This document shows, piece after piece, positions 1 through 8,886 of a stretch of DNA of 64,000 nt. Origin of the DNA: an uncultured Pelagibacteraceae bacterium (GTDB lineage: Bacteria; Pseudomonadota; Alphaproteobacteria; Pelagibacterales; Pelagibacteraceae); NCBI GenBank assembly GCA_902613065.1, contig CACMFU010000003.1:47835-111834 (forward strand). Reading direction: 5' to 3'. How positions within the stretch are numbered: position 1 is the stretch's first letter; the number at the start of each line of letters is the position of its first letter. The notes under the pieces were generated by a model. It saw nothing but the letters and a program-made list of their open reading frames with translations, was not told the DNA's origin and ran no database searches. Made by a program: the position numbers and the translations under genes.

Positions 1-30
1 ATTGCTATCTAAAGGCAGAAAGTAAATTAT

Positions 31-1449
31 ATGTCAAAAAAAGCTGTTGTTTGGATAAGAGACGATTTTAGAATAAAAAATAATTCTGCATTATCTTATG
101 CAACAAATAATTACGATACTGTCACAGCATTATATATTTATAACAAGGAAAATTTTGATGATGTTAGAGAAGCTCAAAAATGGTGGGTAAGTAAATCTTT
201 AATTAATTTTAAAGATGAATTAATTAAATACAATATTGAATTAGAATTAGTATTTTCTGATGAGATAACTTTTTTTAGTAAAATCAAAGATAAACAAGAA
301 ATTTCTATATTTTGGAATAAAATATATGAACCATCTCAATTAAAGTTAGATAATGATCTCATTAAAATTTTTGAAAAAAACAAAATACTTTCAAAATGCT
401 TTAAAGGAAATGTTCTTAATGAATATAATAATGTTACAAAAGATGATGGAAGCCCTTATAAAGTTTATAGTCCATTTTGGAGAGTTGGAGAGCAAATTTA
501 CTTAGATAGTATCCCAAGTAAATCATTAAATGTAAAAAGAGCTAAGAGCAAAATAAAATTATTCAAAAATAATAATGTTCCAGATCAAATTTTACCAAAG
601 AAAAATTGGTATAAAAAATTTGAAAAATATTGGGACCCAACAGAAAAACAATCCGAAAAATATTTAAATGAGTTTGTTGAAAATAGAATGTTGAAATATG
701 GAGTTGATAGAGATTATCCAGCTATAAATGGTTCATCAAAACTTTCACCATACATTAGAAATGGACAAATACATGTAAGTAACATTTGGGACAAATGTTA
801 TAAATATAAATCAAAAAATATTAGTGTTAAAAAATATTTAAATGAATTAGGCTGGAGAGAATTTTCACATAGTTTAATTAATTATTTCCCTGAAATGCTA
901 AAAGGTAATTTAAGAAAAGAATTTGATAAATTTCCGTGGGATAAAAATGCAAAAAATTTGAAAGCTTGGAAAAATGGTATGACTGGATACCCAATTGTTG
1001 ATGCTGGGATGAGACAACTTTATGAAACAGGTTGGATGCATAATAGAATTAGAATGGTAGTTGGTTCTTTTCTTGTAAAACATTTAAGAATTAATTGGAA
1101 AGAGGGTGAAAAATATTTTAGAAATTGTTTGTTAGATTTTAATGAAGCAAACAATATTGCACAATGGCAATGGGTTGCTGGCTGTGGTGCAGATGCAGCC
1201 CCTTATTTTAGAATTTTTAATCCTATATTGCAGGGTGAAAAATTTGATAAACAAGGTTTGTATGTAAAAAAATGGGTACCTGAATTAGAGAGAGTTCCAA
1301 GTAAATTTATTCATAAACCATGGGAGATGGAAACAAAATATCAAGAAGCTATAAAAACTAAAATTGGTTCTGATTACCCTTCTCCAATAGTTGTACATGA
1401 AGAAGCTAGAAATGCAGCTCTTAAAGCATTTCAAACTTTAAAAAATTAA
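31..1449 (+). CDS. phrB: Deoxyribodipyrimidine photolyase (class I photolyase/cryptochrome family)
   Basis: Light-driven DNA repair flavoenzyme that splits pyrimidine dimers. The 472-residue protein has the usual two-domain layout: an N-terminal Rossmann antenna domain opening with VVWIRDDFRIKNNSAL, the class I signature, and a C-terminal FAD-binding helical domain from about residue 270 to 450 with WREFSHSLINYFPEM, GYPIVDAGMRQL, TGWMHNRIRM and the NNIAQWQWVAGCGADAAPYFR block. Length is normal for bacterial class I photolyase. The gene ends one base before the stop of the oppositely oriented yjbQ. Suits a sunlit surface-water bacterium. A cryptochrome role cannot be excluded, but the family assignment is firm. 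Confidence 0.95.
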   Translation: MSKKAVVWIRDDFRIKNNSALSYATNNYDTVTALYIYNKENFDDVREAQKWWVSKSLINFKDELIKYNIELELVFSDEITFFSKIKDKQEISIFWNKIYEPSQLKLDNDLIKIFEKNKILSKCFKGNVLNEYNNVTKDDGSPYKVYSPFWRVGEQIYLDSIPSKSLNVKRAKSKIKLFKNNNVPDQILPKKNWYKKFEKYWDPTEKQSEKYLNEFVENRMLKYGVDRDYPAINGSSKLSPYIRNGQIHVSNIWDKCYKYKSKNISVKKYLNELGWREFSHSLINYFPEMLKGNLRKEFDKFPWDKNAKNLKAWKNGMTGYPIVDAGMRQLYETGWMHNRIRMVVGSFLVKHLRINWKEGEKYFRNCLLDFNEANNIAQWQWVAGCGADAAPYFRIFNPILQGEKFDKQGLYVKKWVPELERVPSKFIHKPWEMETKYQEAIKTKIGSDYPSPIVVHEEARNAALKAFQTLKN

Positions 1450-1869
1450 TTAATCTCCAATAAAATGATGAATAATCAGCCTTTTTGTAGAAGCTAACCT
1501 ATGTTCAAAAAGGTAAATTCCTTGCCAAGTGCCTAACAAAAGTTGTTTGTTTTTTATACTGAGGGATATTTGATTGTTAGTTAAAGCTGACTTTATATGA
1601 GCTGGCATATCGTCCTTACCTTCTATTGTATGAATATATAATTTATTATCCATTGGAGCAATTTTATCAAAATAATTAATTAAATCTGATTGAACATCAG
1701 GATCAGCATTTTCTTGAACAATTAAAGATGCACTAGTGTGCTGTATACTTAAATTTAAAATACCATTATTAAAATTATTTTTATTTATCCAGTCTATCGT
1801 TTGATCGGTAAATTCATATAATTTTTGACCATTTGTTTTAATTTCAAGATTAAAAAATTCTTGTCTCAT
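1450..1869 (-). CDS. yjbQ: YjbQ/UPF0047 family protein (secondary thiamine-phosphate synthase-like)
   Basis: Small 139-residue protein of the YjbQ family; members show weak thiamine-phosphate synthase activity in vitro, and the physiological role is unsettled. Seen directly: the family blocks QHTSASLIVQENADPDVQSD, KDDMPAHIKSAL and LLGTWQGIYLFEHR, with His in the first and last blocks as likely metal or phosphate ligands. Its ATG overlaps the stop of zapE by four bases (ATGA), so it is the last gene of the minus-strand run and probably translationally coupled. Confidence 0.9.
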   Translation of the reverse strand: MRQEFFNLEIKTNGQKLYEFTDQTIDWINKNNFNNGILNLSIQHTSASLIVQENADPDVQSDLINYFDKIAPMDNKLYIHTIEGKDDMPAHIKSALTNNQISLSIKNKQLLLGTWQGIYLFEHRLASTKRLIIHHFIGD

Positions 1870-2921
1870 AAATGCTTTTTAGATGTTAGTTCATATAATC
1901 GACTAATGGTACGCTTAAATGGTTTTTCCAATAATCTTGATGATGTAAGTTTATCAATATTTTGTTCTGCACTAATGGCCATAGGTATATTTTGATCATA
2001 CACGATATCTAAAAAAGTAATAAATCTTTGTTGTTGATTTGAATTCAAATCATTAAATGCTGGTACATTTTCCATAACTATAAAAAGACAATTTTTTACT
2101 ATTTTAATATAATCTTCTGATCCTAAATTTTTATCACATACTTCTTTAAAAGTTAATCGAACAATTCCATCATAAAAATTTTTTAATATAAATTTTCTTC
2201 CTTTGATGTTTAAAATCTTTTCTTTTAAAACCTTATCTTTAGTCATCACTCTAAATAATTTGTTTATTTTAAAATTGTTTTCTTGATTTAAAGGTGAGTA
2301 ATATCTTTGAGTTTTATTGCCTTCGGACTTTCTATAATCATCATCTATATTTAATTGATATTCAAATGATTGCTTTTGCATTATTTTTATAAAAGGTTTG
2401 AATTGATCTCTTTGCAACCCATCTTTATACAAATTTTCAATTTTTATATTAGACGTTACAATAATTTTTAAATCTTCTTTAAATATTTCATCAAATAATT
2501 TTCCAAGTATCATTGCATCTACTATATTTGTAACTTGAAACTCGTCAAAATATATTAATTTTGCTTTCGATTTTATTTTTTTAACAAATTTACTTAATTT
2601 ATTTTCATCATTTTTATCTTTGGATTGGTGTACAAAGTCGTGAAAGCTAAGCATAAACTCATTGAAGTGAAGTTTTAATTTTTTTCCTTCAACTAAGTTG
2701 AAAAAAAAATCTAATATCATGGTTTTACCGACACCAACATCTCCATAAAGATAAAAGCCTTTTTTATAATTTTTTTTTGATAAAATTTTTGAGATAAATG
2801 ATTTGTAGTTTAGTTTATAATATTCTTCTAATGTTTTTATGAGTTTTATCTGATGAGGATTAACATCTAAATTTTTTTTTTTGCAGTAAAGTTTAAACTC
2901 TTTAACAAAACTTTTTTGCAT
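1866..2921 (-). CDS. zapE: AFG1-family ATPase, cell division protein ZapE
   Basis: AAA-type ATPase of the AFG1/ZapE family; ZapE acts on FtsZ rings in Escherichia coli, mitochondrial AFG1 in protein quality control. The 351-residue protein has Walker A GDVGVGKT near residue 60, Walker B IYFDEF near residue 123, and a sensor TSN after it. Length is typical. It starts in a one-base overlap with the stop of the upstream cupin-like gene (TAATG) and overlaps yjbQ by four bases, so it sits inside a tightly coupled operon. Direct function in Pelagibacter is inferred from family only. Confidence 0.9.
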   Translation of the reverse strand: MQKSFVKEFKLYCKKKNLDVNPHQIKLIKTLEEYYKLNYKSFISKILSKKNYKKGFYLYGDVGVGKTMILDFFFNLVEGKKLKLHFNEFMLSFHDFVHQSKDKNDENKLSKFVKKIKSKAKLIYFDEFQVTNIVDAMILGKLFDEIFKEDLKIIVTSNIKIENLYKDGLQRDQFKPFIKIMQKQSFEYQLNIDDDYRKSEGNKTQRYYSPLNQENNFKINKLFRVMTKDKVLKEKILNIKGRKFILKNFYDGIVRLTFKEVCDKNLGSEDYIKIVKNCLFIVMENVPAFNDLNSNQQQRFITFLDIVYDQNIPMAISAEQNIDKLTSSRLLEKPFKRTISRLYELTSKKHL

Positions 2922-3352
2922 TAATTCTTTTTTGAATTAAAATCGATACCGTATTCTGATCTTGGTCCTTTTCTTAATCCAAAAGGTCCAGAGATAAAAA
3001 TTGTCATTGGCCTTGTTCCCGGCTCAAGGTCTACTCTATGATACGCATTGGCTGATCTAAATCCAATATATCCAGGTTTTCTCCAAAACTTACCTTTTTT
3101 AGTAGTTTCCCAATAACCGCCTCTCAAAATTATTGTAATATAAGGGAATAGATGATTATGAACTCCATCCCCATGATCATCATCCAACATTTCATGAATT
3201 AATATATTAAATGGAAACCATTTTGGTCTATTCCTAAATAATAAATAATATCTATTCATCCATGGTTTGGCTTCATTAAATTTTGGGTGAGACGGCCCCC
3301 TATCTAAAACTATTTTTTTTCTTCCAATTTTTTCCAAAAATTTTAATAACAT
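2921..3352 (-). CDS. Cupin-like small protein
   Basis: 143-residue soluble protein with the look of a single-domain cupin: hydrophobic beta-strand pattern, an H-x-x-x-H pair in DGVHNHLFPYITIILRGG, a later H in NAYHRVDLEPG, and a conserved-looking P-G-Y-I-G-F stretch between them. These would give a metal centre, but no enzyme activity can be assigned. It overlaps the bamB-like gene and zapE by one base on each side, so it is expressed with envelope and division genes. The N-terminus has several basic residues and no signal peptide. Product is effectively of unknown function. Confidence 0.65.
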   Translation of the reverse strand: MLLKFLEKIGRKKIVLDRGPSHPKFNEAKPWMNRYYLLFRNRPKWFPFNILIHEMLDDDHGDGVHNHLFPYITIILRGGYWETTKKGKFWRKPGYIGFRSANAYHRVDLEPGTRPMTIFISGPFGLRKGPRSEYGIDFNSKKN

Positions 3353-4620
3353 TAATTTGATCTTATAATTCCATTATTTTTAATAAAAAAAATATTGGCA
3401 TTGTTAATAAATGGCCTCGATATTTTTTCATTATTAAATTTAATTACTTTCTCTGTTTCAGAATTAGTTAAATTAATAATCAAAATTCGTCCATTATCGG
3501 TAGACAAATAAATTTTATTTTTAGCAATAACAAAACCTACTGGTGTAATTTTCTCTCTTTTTTTAAATGTTGAGAAAACATCAGTGATCCTGATTATATT
3601 TCCAGTCTCAGTATCAATTACAAATAAATATCCTTCCTCAGAAATATTAAAAATATAATTTTCAGAAATCGTAGGCTTTAAACTGGAATTTACAGTTTGT
3701 TTCCATTTTACAATGCCAGTTCTTGTGTCAATTGAGAATAACTCATTTTTATTATTTGAAAAATATATTGTTTCATTATTTAAAATCATTTCTGAATTTT
3801 TTAGACTAAATGCATTTAAGAATATTTCGTTGCTCTGAGTAGGTGTTTGCCAAACTAAACTCCCATCATTAATGTTTAATGCCGTAAGATCACCTAAATT
3901 ATTAAGTGAATAAACAATGTCATCTTTAATAATTACAGATAATTTTTTTTGAGATTTAATGAATGTGTTTTCTGTTTTAAAATTCCATAATTCATTTCCA
4001 TCTACTATTGAGAAACATCTAATAACATTATCAAAATCAACAGTTACGAATTTATCATTTTTTATAGCAATATTTGAATTAAATGGAGATAGACTGTCTT
4101 TCTTCCAGTTTAGTTCCCCATTATTTAAATTTAATGAAAAAATATTTGAAAGAGTATCAGCAGCAATAATTTTATTATCTATATAATTAAAATATAATAT
4201 CGGATTAAGTTTTCTCTCTTTCTTTGAGTAATGATTTGCTTTCCACAAAGTTTCAAATTTTTCATTAATTCTTAATATCGTACCTTTATTATCAAAATAA
4301 ATTAGATCATTATTTTCGATAAATAAAATATCTGTATCGATTGAATTAAACTGTTTAATCTTTGAAAATTTAAATGTTTTCTTTTTTTCAAATGTTGGCT
4401 CAAAGTTTATATGTCCATTATTATTTGTATTATTATTTATAAAACTATTATCTTTAACTAATTTAGAAAGATTTATTTGTATATTTGGATTTAATTGTTG
4501 TTGAATTGGTTTAATTTCTTCAAATAAAATTTTAGAATTAGTATTTTCTACAGATTTATCACTTTGACCACAACTTGATAACAAAAGTAAAAAGACGAAA
4601 TATAATACTATCCTACTCAC
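3352..4620 (-). CDS. bamB: BamB-like PQQ-repeat outer-membrane lipoprotein
   Basis: 422-residue lipoprotein with a signal peptide ending in a lipobox (LLLLSSC, Cys about residue 17) and a C-terminal region made of repeated beta-propeller blades. Blades carry the PQQ-repeat look: NGELNWKKDS, DGNELWNFKT, DGSLVWQTPT, TGIVKWKQTV. BamB helps the BAM complex insert beta-barrels into the outer membrane. The gene follows the YfgM-like gene with an eight-base overlap, an order found in many Proteobacteria, where der usually follows; here a cupin-like gene follows instead. Confidence 0.85.
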   Translation of the reverse strand: MSRIVLYFVFLLLLSSCGQSDKSVENTNSKILFEEIKPIQQQLNPNIQINLSKLVKDNSFINNNTNNNGHINFEPTFEKKKTFKFSKIKQFNSIDTDILFIENNDLIYFDNKGTILRINEKFETLWKANHYSKKERKLNPILYFNYIDNKIIAADTLSNIFSLNLNNGELNWKKDSLSPFNSNIAIKNDKFVTVDFDNVIRCFSIVDGNELWNFKTENTFIKSQKKLSVIIKDDIVYSLNNLGDLTALNINDGSLVWQTPTQSNEIFLNAFSLKNSEMILNNETIYFSNNKNELFSIDTRTGIVKWKQTVNSSLKPTISENYIFNISEEGYLFVIDTETGNIIRITDVFSTFKKREKITPVGFVIAKNKIYLSTDNGRILIINLTNSETEKVIKFNNEKISRPFINNANIFFIKNNGIIRSN

Positions 4621-5257
4621 TGAAACTAGATCTTAGCCTTTTTTGAGCTTTGGTTTTTATTTTTGAGTTATTATTTTCAAGACTAACTATTTGCTCAAAA
4701 AATTCTTTTGATTTTTGCATTTGATTTTTTGATAAATAATATTCTGCCATAATATAAAGGCTGTGTGGTTTCCATATACTATCTGCTTTAATTAAAGGAT
4801 TAAAAATAGCTAACAATTGATTTTCATCTGAAAAATCTGAATTATATAGGCCTTTTTTAAAGATTGTTAGTTCTTTAAACTTTTTATCCAAACCAATATC
4901 ATTAATTAAAATATCAAAATAATTGTTAATTTCATCTTTTGAATTTATCAAATCGTTATCTAGCAAAAAATAAAAGGCTAGAGGAGAATATGTTTTGTCT
5001 TTAGCATTAATCACCTCTTTAAGATCTGGGATCACATTATATTTATTATCTGCTTCATACCTTATTACAGCTAAGTCGTATTTATCAGCTAATTTTTCTC
5101 TTTTGCTAGATTGATATTCTTCAAAAGAAAAGTAGCCGATTAAAGCCAAAATAATTATTACTAATATCGAAATTAAAGAATTTTTATTATTTATGAAAAA
5201 GTTTTTAATTTTTTCATTACGTGTTTGGGTATTTATTATTTCAATATCTTCATCCAT
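4613..5257 (-). CDS. YfgM-like membrane-anchored TPR-domain protein
   Basis: 214-residue protein with a short acidic cytoplasmic N-terminus, one membrane segment at about residues 30-47 (LISILVIIILALIGYFSF), then a periplasmic alpha-helical region with TPR-like helices. This matches the YfgM/CpoB-like family (ancillary SecYEG translocon subunit), which in Proteobacteria commonly precedes bamB. It overlaps the stop of aconitase by one base and the start of bamB by eight. Role in envelope protein traffic is inferred from family and position. Confidence 0.75.
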   Translation of the reverse strand: MDEDIEIINTQTRNEKIKNFFINNKNSLISILVIIILALIGYFSFEEYQSSKREKLADKYDLAVIRYEADNKYNVIPDLKEVINAKDKTYSPLAFYFLLDNDLINSKDEINNYFDILINDIGLDKKFKELTIFKKGLYNSDFSDENQLLAIFNPLIKADSIWKPHSLYIMAEYYLSKNQMQKSKEFFEQIVSLENNNSKIKTKAQKRLRSSFSE

Positions 5258-7926
5258 TAAATCATGTTCCTAAGTACATATTGTAAAATTCCACCATTTT
5301 TGTAATACTCTAATTCGTTCTTGGTATCTATTCTACTTAACATTTTAATTCTCTTGATATCTCCAGAGACATATTTGATTTCAACATCAACTTCATCTCT
5401 AGGATCTATACCTTTTTCTAAGTCAATAATAGAAAATAGTTCTGAGCCATCTAATTTTAGATTAGTTCTATTTATTCCATCTTTAAACTGTAATGGTAGT
5501 ATACCCATTCCTATAAGATTTGATCTATGAATTCTCTCAAAACTTTCTGCAAAAACAGCTTTTACACCTAAAAGTTTAGTTCCTTTGGCAGCCCAATCTC
5601 TTGAAGAACCAGTTCCATACTCTTTACCACCAATTACAACTAAATCTGTTCCTCTTTTTTTATATTCAACAACCGCATCATAAACTGGCATTACTTTTTC
5701 CTCAGGGTACAACTTTGTAAAACCACCTTCAGTACCAGGAGCCATTTCATTTCTAATTCTTATATTAGCAAAAGTCCCTCTCATCATAACCTCATGATTG
5801 CCTCTTCTTGCTCCATAGGAATTATAGTCTTTAGGAAGAATTTGATGTTTCATAAAATATTCTCCAGTCGGACTATCTTTTTGAATTGATCCAGCGGGTG
5901 AAATATGATCAGTGGTAATACTATCACCTAATATTAATAGTGGTCTTGCATCCTTAATTTCTTTAAATCCTTCTGGTTTATCAGGAAGGTTGTCAAAAAA
6001 CGGGGGTTTTTTTACGTACGTTGAATTATCTTCCCAACTGTAAATATTGGTTTCCTCTGTTTTAATTTTTTGCCATTGTTCTGGTCCTTGAGAAACATTT
6101 GAGTACCTTTTTATAAACATTTCTGCATTTAATGAATTTCTCAATGTTTCTTCTATTTCTTTGTTAGATGGCCATATATCTTTTAAAAAAACATCTTTAC
6201 CATCTTTATCTTTACCTAATGGATCCTTATACAAATCAAATCTCATAGTTCCTGCTATTGCATAAGCAACGACTAATGGCGGAGACGCTAAATAATTTGC
6301 TTTTATTAAAGGTGAAATTCTTCCTTCAAAGTTTCTGTTTCCAGATAAAACTGAAACAGCATAAATATTATTATTTTTTATGGAATCTGAGATATTATCG
6401 GCTAATGGACCTGAATTACCAATACAAGTGGTACATCCATAACCAACTAAATTAAAACCTAACTTATCTAAATAAATATTTAGCCCAGCTTTTTCTAGAT
6501 AATCTGTAACTACTTGTGATCCAGGTGCCAAAGATGTTTTTACCCAGGGCTTAGTCATTAAACCTTTTTCAATTGCATTTTTTGCTAGTAAACCTGCTCC
6601 AATTAGTACACTTGGATTGGAAGTATTAGTACAAGAAGTGATTGCAGCAATTAACACATCTCCATCGGTTATTTTAAAATCTTCTTTTTCAACATCATAA
6701 ATATTTGGCTCTTCTTTTTTTGTAATTTCTGAAAATACTTTTTTAAAATTTGATGATGCGTTACTAAGTTGAACTTTATCCTGTGGACGTTTTGGTCCAG
6801 AAATAGTTGGTACTATAGTTGACATGTCTAAAGATAGTGTGTCTGTAAATTCAACATCTAAACTTGCCCAAAGTCCTTGTTCTTGAGCATACTTTTTTAC
6901 AATTTCAATATTTTGATCGTCTCTTCCTGAGAATTTTAAATATTTTAAAGTTTCATCATCAATTGGGAAAAAGCCACAAGTTGCGCCATACTCAGGTGCC
7001 ATATTTGCTATAGTAGCTCTATCTGCTAAAGTCAGATTTTTTAGTCCCTCACCATAGAATTCGACAAACTTTCCTACAACTCCTTTGTCTCTCAACATTT
7101 TAACTACAGTTAAAACAAGATCAGTTGCCGTTGTACCTTCTGGCATTTTTGATTTCATTTCAAACCCAATAACTTCAGGTATTAACATCGAAATAGGTTG
7201 ACCTAACATTCCAGCTTCAGCTTCAATTCCACCTACTCCCCAGCCCAAAACCGACAGACCGTTTACCATAGTTGTATGACTATCTGTTCCAACTAAAGTA
7301 TCTGGAAATATATATTCTTCATCTTTATATTTTTCATTCCAAACAACTTTTGAAAGGTATTCCAGATTGACTTGATGACATATCCCAGTTCCTGGAGGAA
7401 CTATTCTAAAATTATTGAATGCTTGTTGACCCCATTTAAGGAAAGAATATCTTTCTGCATTACGATTAAATTCAATATCAACATTTTCTTTTAAAGAATT
7501 TTTATTTGCAAATTTATCTACTTGTACAGAGTGATCAATTACCAAATCAACTGACGATAATGGATTGATAGTGCTTGGATCTTTATTTTTTTCTTTTACA
7601 GCCTCTCTCATTGCTGCTAAATCTGCAACTGCAGGAATTCCAGTGTAGTCTTGAAGCAAAACCCTCGCAGGCCTATATGCAATTTCTGTATTAGAACTTT
7701 TAGATTTTAACCAATCTTTAATAGCTTCAATTTGATTTTTATTAACCGTTATATCGTCCTCAAATCTTAACAAATTCTCAAGTAAGACCTTTAATGATTT
7801 TGGAAGCTTTGATATGCCTGCTAAACCATTTTTCTCAGCCTCTTTCAGTGAATAAAAATTATAACTTTTGCCGTTAACTGTTATTTTAGTTAACGAATTG
7901 AAAGAATTTTTGTCTCCTGGTTTCAT
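5257..7926 (-). CDS. acnA: Aconitate hydratase A
   Basis: TCA-cycle enzyme interconverting citrate and isocitrate through a 4Fe-4S cluster. The 889-residue product has the three cluster cysteines: one in AAITSCTNTSNP and two in GYGCTTCIGNSG, plus LVGTDSHTTMVNGL and, in the C-terminal swivel domain, LILGDSITTDHISPAG and GGKEYGTGSSRDWAAKG. I chose the ATG at 7926 (MKPGDKNSF) rather than the in-frame ATG at 7989, because the longer version would run back into the upstream exporter gene and add a non-homologous hydrophobic 21-residue lead. Length suits AcnA/IRP-type aconitase. Confidence 0.97.
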   Translation of the reverse strand: MKPGDKNSFNSLTKITVNGKSYNFYSLKEAEKNGLAGISKLPKSLKVLLENLLRFEDDITVNKNQIEAIKDWLKSKSSNTEIAYRPARVLLQDYTGIPAVADLAAMREAVKEKNKDPSTINPLSSVDLVIDHSVQVDKFANKNSLKENVDIEFNRNAERYSFLKWGQQAFNNFRIVPPGTGICHQVNLEYLSKVVWNEKYKDEEYIFPDTLVGTDSHTTMVNGLSVLGWGVGGIEAEAGMLGQPISMLIPEVIGFEMKSKMPEGTTATDLVLTVVKMLRDKGVVGKFVEFYGEGLKNLTLADRATIANMAPEYGATCGFFPIDDETLKYLKFSGRDDQNIEIVKKYAQEQGLWASLDVEFTDTLSLDMSTIVPTISGPKRPQDKVQLSNASSNFKKVFSEITKKEEPNIYDVEKEDFKITDGDVLIAAITSCTNTSNPSVLIGAGLLAKNAIEKGLMTKPWVKTSLAPGSQVVTDYLEKAGLNIYLDKLGFNLVGYGCTTCIGNSGPLADNISDSIKNNNIYAVSVLSGNRNFEGRISPLIKANYLASPPLVVAYAIAGTMRFDLYKDPLGKDKDGKDVFLKDIWPSNKEIEETLRNSLNAEMFIKRYSNVSQGPEQWQKIKTEETNIYSWEDNSTYVKKPPFFDNLPDKPEGFKEIKDARPLLILGDSITTDHISPAGSIQKDSPTGEYFMKHQILPKDYNSYGARRGNHEVMMRGTFANIRIRNEMAPGTEGGFTKLYPEEKVMPVYDAVVEYKKRGTDLVVIGGKEYGTGSSRDWAAKGTKLLGVKAVFAESFERIHRSNLIGMGILPLQFKDGINRTNLKLDGSELFSIIDLEKGIDPRDEVDVEIKYVSGDIKRIKMLSRIDTKNELEYYKNGGILQYVLRNMI

Positions 7927-7928
7927 AT

Positions 7929-8519
7929 TTAATAATAAAATGTAGCTATGCAGCTTAATAAAAGCGCTGACATAACATAATTGAACCATTTAATAAATTT
8001 CTCATTTGTCGCGAATTTTCTCATAAATTTACCAATTAAGGTCCAAAATAAGATACTAAATATAGCAAAGAAAAAGGCAGAAGTTAGTAGCCAGAAAGAA
8101 TAAGTAAAAAAGTTATCTCCAGATTCGATATAAGTTGATACTGCAATAATAGCAACGATTACTCCTTTAGGATTTAAGAATTGAAAAAGAAATGTTTCTA
8201 TAAATTTAACAGGTTCTAGTTTTTCTTTTTGATTTGATGATTTAGAAAATGAAATTCTGTAAGCCAAATAAACTAAAAATGCAGACCCTGTAAAAACTAA
8301 AATCTTTTGAATAATTGGATATAATTTAAAAACATTAATTAGTCCAAAATTGACTAAAGATAGCATTGAAGTAAAACCAAATATAACACCTAACATTAGA
8401 GGTACCGTTTTTTTTACTCCATGATTAAAACCTGAATGAGATGCCACAATATTATTTGGGCCAGGTGAGCAGCTGGTAACAAAAAAAAATAAACTTAATG
8501 ATAGTAGTTCTGGATGCAT
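7929..8519 (-). CDS. LysE/RhtB-family amino-acid exporter
   Basis: 196-residue inner-membrane protein with about six predicted hydrophobic helices and the LysE-family N-terminal signature (TSCSPGPNNIVAS). Also seen is FLNPKGVIVAIIAVSTY, the family's mid-protein N-P-K motif. Members export amino acids and related metabolites; substrate unknown here. It starts one base after the csaA stop and ends two bases before the chosen acnA start, so it is part of the same transcription unit. Confidence 0.9.
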   Translation of the reverse strand: MHPELLSLSLFFFVTSCSPGPNNIVASHSGFNHGVKKTVPLMLGVIFGFTSMLSLVNFGLINVFKLYPIIQKILVFTGSAFLVYLAYRISFSKSSNQKEKLEPVKFIETFLFQFLNPKGVIVAIIAVSTYIESGDNFFTYSFWLLTSAFFFAIFSILFWTLIGKFMRKFATNEKFIKWFNYVMSALLLSCIATFYY

Positions 8520-8861
8520 TTAAGCAATTGGTAATCCATTCTCTGCTTCTTGAGATGGATGAACTAAAGTTACTCTACCTTCTGCATCTATAGATCCGAG
8601 AATTAATACTTGTGAAACAATACCAGCAATATTTTTTTCTGCAAAATTACAAACACCAATTACTTGTTTTCCTTTAAGATTCTCTTCATTATAATAATGA
8701 GTAATTTGAGCTGAAGATTGTTTTATCCCTATCTTTTCTCCAAAATCAACTTCTACAACTAATGAAGGTTTTCTTGCTTTTTCATTTTTTCTTACAGAAA
8801 TAATTGTTCCCAATCTAATATCGACTTTATCAAAGTCTTCATACGTAATTTGTTCTTTCAT
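8520..8861 (-). CDS. csaA: CsaA-type tRNA-binding domain protein (export-related chaperone)
   Basis: 113-residue OB-fold protein of the CsaA/tRNA-binding-domain family. Motifs: DFDKVDIRLGTI at the start, a KQSSAQITHYY core, KQVIGVCNFAEKNIAGIVSQVLILG and the C-terminal QEAENGLPIA. CsaA homologues act as dimers with tRNA binding and chaperone activity described. First gene of the eight-gene minus-strand run; only 25 bases separate it from the divergent argE, so the two promoters must overlap. Confidence 0.92.
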   Translation of the reverse strand: MKEQITYEDFDKVDIRLGTIISVRKNEKARKPSLVVEVDFGEKIGIKQSSAQITHYYNEENLKGKQVIGVCNFAEKNIAGIVSQVLILGSIDAEGRVTLVHPSQEAENGLPIA

Positions 8862-8886
8862 AAATTTAATATATAATGATTTGTAA

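Noticed and set aside
6258..6455. Antisense open reading frames inside long genes, such as opposite aconitase and the permeases
   Set aside because: They lie fully within clear coding genes, have no family resemblance and no ribosome site; they are frame shadows.
7927..7989. Longer N-terminus for aconitase starting at 7989
   Set aside because: The extra 21 residues overlap the exporter gene's last codons and do not resemble the aconitase N-terminus; ATG at 7926 gives the normal start.
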